Assembly (NCBI GenBank): GCA_945957335.1 | Contig: CAMFLJ010000247.1 | Location: 1-5,883, forward strand | Reading direction: 5' to 3' | Origin: an uncultured Actinomycetes bacterium | GTDB lineage: Bacteria; Actinomycetota; Acidimicrobiia; Acidimicrobiales; Acidimicrobilacustridaceae | Length of the DNA: 5,883 nt | In this document: in pieces, positions 5,587 through 5,883 of the stretch | Position numbering within the stretch: the first letter of the stretch is position 1 | How the letters are laid out: every line of letters begins with the position of its first letter | Notes under the pieces: generated by a model | Told to the model about the DNA's origin: nothing | Databases searched by the model: none | Seen by the model: the letters and a program-made list of their open reading frames with translations, nothing else | Position numbers and translations under genes: made by a program

Positions 5587-5883
5587 CTGCGGGCTCGGTC
5601 GGCGATGGCCCGCGCTCGGGCCTCGACGCTCGTCGGTGTCGGTGCCGGTGTCGTTGGCCCGGTGGCTTGTGTGGTGGTCGAGGGCTCGGCCGTCGGGGGT
5701 GGTTTGCCGCGTGAGTTGGCGGCCACGTCGGCTCCGACGTCTGGAGCGGGTGGGGGTTGGCCGTGGGTGGTGAGCGCGGGTGGCCCGGTGCTGCCGGGTG
5801 GTCGGCCGGTCTGGGGTGGGATGAGCTTCCGTTTGCCGTTGGGCATGACCGGGCCGAAGGTGTGGCCGTGGTGGGTCTTGAGG
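5559..5883 (-). CDS. C-terminal part of a protein, perhaps HNH endonuclease type (start beyond the right edge)
   Basis: The frame is open from the right edge (first full codon at 5882) to TGA at 5561-5559 and gives 107 residues. The first visible residues, LKTHHGHTFGPV, recall the segment just after the zinc/HNH histidines of actinobacterial DUF222/HNH endonucleases (a 'HH.LKTH.G' pattern), but the HNH core itself would lie outside the window. PNGKRKLIPPQTGRPPG follows, then a long Pro/Thr/Ala-rich, probably disordered stretch. The protein ends in a short charged helix-like segment, ARARAIADRARSQGALFDTG. An ATG at 5846 is internal: the coding-like frame continues upstream of it to the edge. 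The family call is tentative; that this is a real coding 3' end is much surer, from the third-position GC bias. Confidence 0.5.
   Translation of the reverse strand, partial: LKTHHGHTFGPVMPNGKRKLIPPQTGRPPGSTGPPALTTHGQPPPAPDVGADVAANSRGKPPPTAEPSTTTQATGPTTPAPTPTSVEARARAIADRARSQGALFDTG

Noticed and set aside
4998..5714. A 238-codon plus-strand frame spanning the sensor-like gene and the right-edge gene.
   Set aside because: Ser/Arg/Ala-rich translation with poor third-position bias; it crosses both minus-strand coding regions as a shadow.

Overview
The window reads as chromosomal DNA of a high-GC Gram-positive bacterium. Overall GC is around 70%, third codon positions in the real genes are almost all G or C, and GTG starts occur. 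The gene families fit Actinomycetota: an orphan RsbW-type ATPase, a KimA/APC-type permease, and a possible HNH-type tail. Acidimicrobiia is my guess for the class, but the sequence alone cannot settle it.

Left block (1-3004, minus strand): a two-gene potassium unit read right to left. A 660-residue permease of the KimA branch of the KUP/APC superfamily comes first. Ten bases after its stop comes a KdpD-type sensor gene, which starts with GTG at 1011 and runs off the left edge. The visible 337 residues are the KdpD ATP-binding domain followed by the start of a universal-stress-protein (Usp) domain. Transporter and turgor/K+ sensor are therefore probably co-transcribed and translationally coupled. 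No kdpFABC gene is seen.

Middle block (3005-4681): a GC-rich divergent intergenic region of about 330-350 bp carries a 12-bp direct repeat. It is followed on the plus strand by a small orphan histidine-kinase-like ATPase (anti-sigma/RsbW family) and a complete metallo-beta-lactamase-fold hydrolase. A stem-loop leader separates these two genes. The hydrolase converges on the next gene across an 87-bp gap that begins with a GC-rich inverted repeat.

Right block (4769-5883): a minus-strand membrane protein has the layout of a histidine-kinase sensor region (TM, extracytoplasmic domain, TM) but stops before any HAMP or kinase domain. Beyond it is about 170 bp with no assignable complete gene. That stretch contains a short, strongly coding-like plus-strand reading frame without a start codon, possibly a gene remnant. 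The right edge is the C-terminal end of a minus-strand protein with a Pro/Thr/Ala-rich tail, perhaps an HNH-endonuclease-type protein.

Most of the window is ordinary core or accessory gene content. The points most worth a second look are the KimA/KdpD pairing with a divergent KdpD input domain, the kinase-less sensor module, and the start-less coding-like stretch beside it.
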